Below, piece by piece: positions 60,570 through 64,000 of a DNA stretch of 64,000 nucleotides. Position numbers and translations under genes: made by a program. This DNA comes from Chalara sp. BL73. Taxonomy: Eukaryota; Ascomycota; Leotiomycetes; Helotiales. How positions within the stretch are numbered: the first letter of the stretch is position 1; each line of letters begins with the position of its first letter. The stretch spans positions 62,001 to 126,000 of the forward strand of contig CAKJVC010000143.1 in assembly GCA_918026815.1 (NCBI GenBank), read 5' to 3'. The notes under the pieces are model-generated. The model made no database searches. It worked only from the letters and a program-made list of their open reading frames with translations, and was not told where the DNA came from.

Positions 60570-63538
60570 ATGGTGAGGAACGTACCACCTTCTTATGCCC
60601 ATGGGCACGGCCTTGTTCGACCAGAATGGCAGCCGTCCTCATCGCAAAGAGCGCGAAAGAGGAGAGATTCAAAGGTCGCTTACCTGAACAATACGAAGCA
60701 ATATCGCAACGGTACTGTTCGTAGCTTCTCGCCGTCGTCGCCATATGGAAACTGGTCACCGCTGCCTCAAGCACATGACCATTCGTCAGCATCGCCAAAT
60801 CATCCCGTGAAGCCTGAATTTGAAGAGTTTTTTGATTTCTGTGGCTCCTCAATGGAATGCTTCGATTCTTTCCATCAGATAAGTCAAGCTGAACCGACAT
60901 GGAATCAATCGTCTACTAGCTTATATACGTTACCGACTCGCTCGCCTAGCTATTCTCAAGATGCGAACGCCCGAGTCCCTGTTTCAAATCATGGCTTGCC
61001 ATCGCAAATGCCTACAGGCAATGTTCAAGCGCCATTGCAAAATGGAGCGGTTTCGGGTTCGGGGGGGTACAATAATCTCCATTCGATGCCTTCGGGCGAC
61101 CAGTTCGGGAGCTATCGCATCTCCAACAATGCGGGACTACCAGGCAGTACCGCGTCGCCAGATCTCGACAACTTCACTCAACCGTTTTCATTTGAGTTAC
61201 TAGAGAGCCCTGGCCAAATTCAAACCGCCCCATTCCCAGGTACGTTACTGCATTTTCCTAGCTTATATTCAATTCCTTTCCAACTTTGCGACAAGACGAT
61301 CCCTTTCCCCAGATTGATTTAACCATCCATAATGTCCAAGGACGCAACCTAATTCTGTTCTGATACTGATCGTGAGCCATACAGGTGGTGCCATTCAGAC
61401 CAGACAGCCATCTTCCGAATCATCACCGACATCCCTAGTAGCTCCACATTCATTAGACTACCCTAATGAATTATCTGAAGGCAGCTACTGTGATCTAGGC
61501 GGCTGGACTACAGGCAACCCGAGCCTGACTGAAAATATGCAGCAATGGCCAACTAGTGCTGCAACTGAACTCGCACCTGGTCAACAAAACTTTGGCCAGT
61601 ATACTTACATACCATCTCTCCCTCATGCCATGCAGTTTTTGAGCAATGGAGACTTCAGTATTGGGACATATATTACCAATGTCACCCTTCAGTTACCACC
61701 AGAGCCAGCAAGCAGTGCATATCCCCAAACCAAATCAGAATATCAACCGCAGATGCCTACAGCGTGGATACCCGAGGCTGTCAGTCCAACGCAGGATAGC
61801 GAAAGCGAATGGCTGGTGGTGTCATCGCACCCAAGCAGCTCTGTACATTCCCATGAGTCTGTCCATTCAGAAGTGTCACCACCATCTACTCACGTAAATA
61901 CGCCACCATCCAGCTCCGCTTCTCCTCCATCTCGCGTTGAAAGTCATTCTCATATATTTAGCGCTCATCCGGGGATTTCCAGTGCAAAAATAAATCGCGG
62001 ACGTCAACGAGCACTAACCTCTCAGGAGAAGAAAGAAGCACTGGACGTGCGGAAGGCTAAAGCATGCTGGGCGTGTCATCTCTCGAAAATTAAATGCTCG
62101 CCGTGTTCTCCGGGTTCTCCTTGTCAACAATGTGAGAGATTGAGCGGAAAAAGACGGTTTTGCTGGCTTCCTTGTTTTAACGATCCGCTCGAATCACTAG
62201 GAACCTTTCTTGCACCAGATTATATCTATTCAGGTTATGCTCCAGGCCAGGTCGAATGGTTTGTGAACAGAAACGTAACACGATGGGGAGTCCATGAAAT
62301 ACCGGTTGAGATGAATTGGGGGTACTGGAAGCCAATTCGAACTAATGTTGTTATTGTCCAGCCGTCTGAAGAGTCCGAGATAATATTCGTGCATCAGTCG
62401 GTCACAAACTTTGGAGCAGGTTCCCAGCATTTCAGGAAGAGGAGCCCACCATTGGGTGTTCCCCCTGCTTCTGTTCATGGCATGCATGAGCAGTATCCCA
62501 GTCTAGTGCAGAATATCATAATGGATAAACAGATAGAATATTGTGAGATTGCGTATAATGGGCAGGAGTCAGAACTTCCAGAACGCCTGCTTCTTGCAAT
62601 AACTTCACTTTATGTATCTCACTCAGCATCTGGAAACGAGGTGAGCTGTATTCAAAAAATCATTTGATAATACTATATACTAACTTCCTCGAAGTGGGAA
62701 TCTCTTCGGCAGGCACTTGAAGTTCATGTCACGACAACAATTCTAGTGAAAAGTTTTGTTCTTGAAGACCATTCTTTGCGGCTTGTGGAAGAACATCTCC
62801 AGCAGAAGTATCCTCCGCGAACCACTACACGCCTAGCGCAGAAGCAGCTTAAGCTTGGCTTCTATAAGCTTCAACAGAAACTTATACCCAAAGTACTTGA
62901 AAGCTGGGGTTCTATGATGTGGACGAGTAACAAGAATACTGCGATCGACCTTAAGTGGTCAGTAAGCTTTGGTGTTCTGTTGTCAATCATACTAGTCACG
63001 TAAGCCTATACTCGAACCCGTTTATCTCAGGAAGCAAATAGGAAAAAGTTTTCCTCTAATCACGTCATACTAACAAGCTTCTAGCGACAAAATCCTATTC
63101 AGCGCATATCGCCATGGTGAAAACAGGATTCGAAACTACGGTGCTGAACCCACCTCGAAAAGAGCTGGGTTTAGAAAACTGGTGAGGTTGTGCCAGACAG
63201 AATTGTTTGAGAGATGCAAGGAGATTTTCCATTCTAGTTTCAAGACAAGGAAAGGTGGCAAGGAAGCATGCAATCCGATTCGAGATGGGATTGCAGCGTT
63301 CCGCGGAAGACCAGTGAGTACTGGGATCGCTGCGTTCATCAATGAAATACAAGCGATTATGAGAGAGTTTGGTGAGACTGCCCATACCAATCAACACAGT
63401 TGTGTATGCTCATTATTTTCAGGACCGAATATCAAGTCCCATAGGAGCTCGAAAGCGGACGATATTCCACAAGGAGCTCCATACACGAATCAAGGGCGAT
63501 TAGCATCCATCTTCCTAGCTGACTTTTTGGACCATTGA
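60570..63538 (+). CDS. Zn2Cys6-like transcription factor with internal DNA-binding cluster
   Basis: Five exons (60570-61239, 61385-62640, 62695-62999, 63085-63371, 63423-63538) join in phase to 877 aa. Residues 1-440 are low-complexity, Ser/Pro/Gln/Asn-rich, possibly activating. Around residue 450 lies CWACHLSKIKC, then SPCSPGSPCQQC and a last Cys in KRRFCWLPC: C-x2-C-x6-C-x8-C-x2-C-x9-C, the Zn2Cys6 spacing, with one extra Cys inside the long loop. The canonical position is N-terminal, so a mid-protein site is unusual but known in a filamentous-fungal subgroup with FLAPDY after the cluster. The C-terminal half is helical with a conserved-looking AFRGRPVSTGIAAFINEIQ. The start is the first ATG and could be preceded by another exon. 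Likely a nuclear regulator, targets unknown. Confidence 0.82.
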
Positions 63539-64000
63539 CATGTTTGGGAAGCATGTAGCAAGGTCACTTTATTGAGGCGTTTGGAAATGGTCTTGATACA
63601 GGCTGGTTCGGTGTCCAAGCACTATAGATACGATATGAGATGAATGACATGAGGTAATGAGCGATGAACTTTCTGATTTTGTAATTGGATATGCTTAAGA
63701 CTTTTGGAACACTCTCGGGAATTGTAGGTATACAACGACAGGGTGAAATGTGAATGATCATGGCAGTCTCTTTGACCCATCGGCAGAGGGATGAGGAAAT
63801 GGAAAGGCTGAAGTCTTTTGGAATACGTGGCTTGATCCCTAGAACTGTTAATAGAAGCGTACACCTGTTCGTCGTATCATTCCTCCAGACGTGCCATCCA
63901 ACTGCAGTGCGCCTGCGGGCAGTTAACGGTCGGGAAGCCGCATAGTGCATCGTGTCCTGCACGCGCTTAAGCAGGTCCGATCTGGAACGATGATCTTTGA
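63539..64000. other. Right end of window, nothing recognised
   Basis: 3' UTR of the Zn2Cys6-like gene and spacer. A 132-codon frame on minus (63962-63564) has no family resemblance. Confidence 0.35.

Noticed and set aside
1..64000. CRISPR array, prokaryotic operon or phage-like system
   Set aside because: No regular spaced repeats; genes are intron-rich and of fungal families throughout.

Overview
This window is nuclear DNA of a filamentous ascomycete (Pezizomycotina). The genes are split by short introns, mostly 45-85 nt, with GTA/GTG donors, CTAAC/CTAAT-like branch points and YAG/AAG acceptors. Typical fungal families are present: Zn2Cys6, C2H2 and bZIP regulators, DUF4360 secreted protein, FLC/TRP-like channel, Erf2, and an ASH1-type SET protein. 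A leotiomycete-like fungus is a guess from protein flavour, not shown by the sequence. I see no tRNA, rRNA, CRISPR, intact transposon or operon.

Layout. 0.3-1.3 kb: a dead GH18 chitinase (-). 2.1-3.1: C2H2 zinc-finger regulator (-). 5.8-7.6: coiled-coil protein (-). 7.8-8.4: orphan 206-aa ORF (+). 9.1-11.9: transketolase (-). 13.7-14.4: bZIP factor (-). 17.26-34.23: two tandem, nearly identical 8.48-kb copies, each holding a carboxymuconolactone-decarboxylase-like gene (-), V-ATPase subunit c (-), SNU13 (+), a BMT6-like rRNA methyltransferase (+) and an F-box/LRR-like gene (-). 35.3-37.0: mitochondrial acyl-CoA thioesterase (-). 39.5-41.9: FLC/TRP-like membrane protein (+). 42.7-43.8: DUF1279 mitochondrial protein (+). 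43.9-44.7: possible secreted glycoprotein (-). 45.5-46.2: DUF4360 secreted protein (-). 47.7-49.7: Erf2 palmitoyltransferase (+). 52.5-55.0: ASH1-type H3K36 methyltransferase (+). 55.6-56.9: Rim2 pyrimidine-nucleotide carrier (+). 57.4-58.1: Snx3 (-). 58.7-59.7: tetraspanin-like protein (+). 60.6-63.5: Zn2Cys6-like regulator (+).

Most genes are unrelated housekeeping or regulatory genes and form no evident pathway cluster. The two copies of the tandem unit differ by 15 short indels, all in homopolymers or dinucleotide runs, and by only two substitutions. Fourteen of the 15 deficits lie close to the central junction at 25749/25750. Each copy breaks the genes nearest that junction while the other copy keeps them intact. 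This looks more like two error-containing contig ends placed side by side than an old biological duplication, although a real recent duplication cannot be excluded from sequence alone.

Other points of interest: nonsense codons in the chitinase relic that fit repeat-induced point mutation, a 13-nt microexon in the V-ATPase c gene, a 26-nt GT..AG insert in the DUF4360 gene, and a stop-free intron inside the SET domain. I did not find a convincing new biological system.
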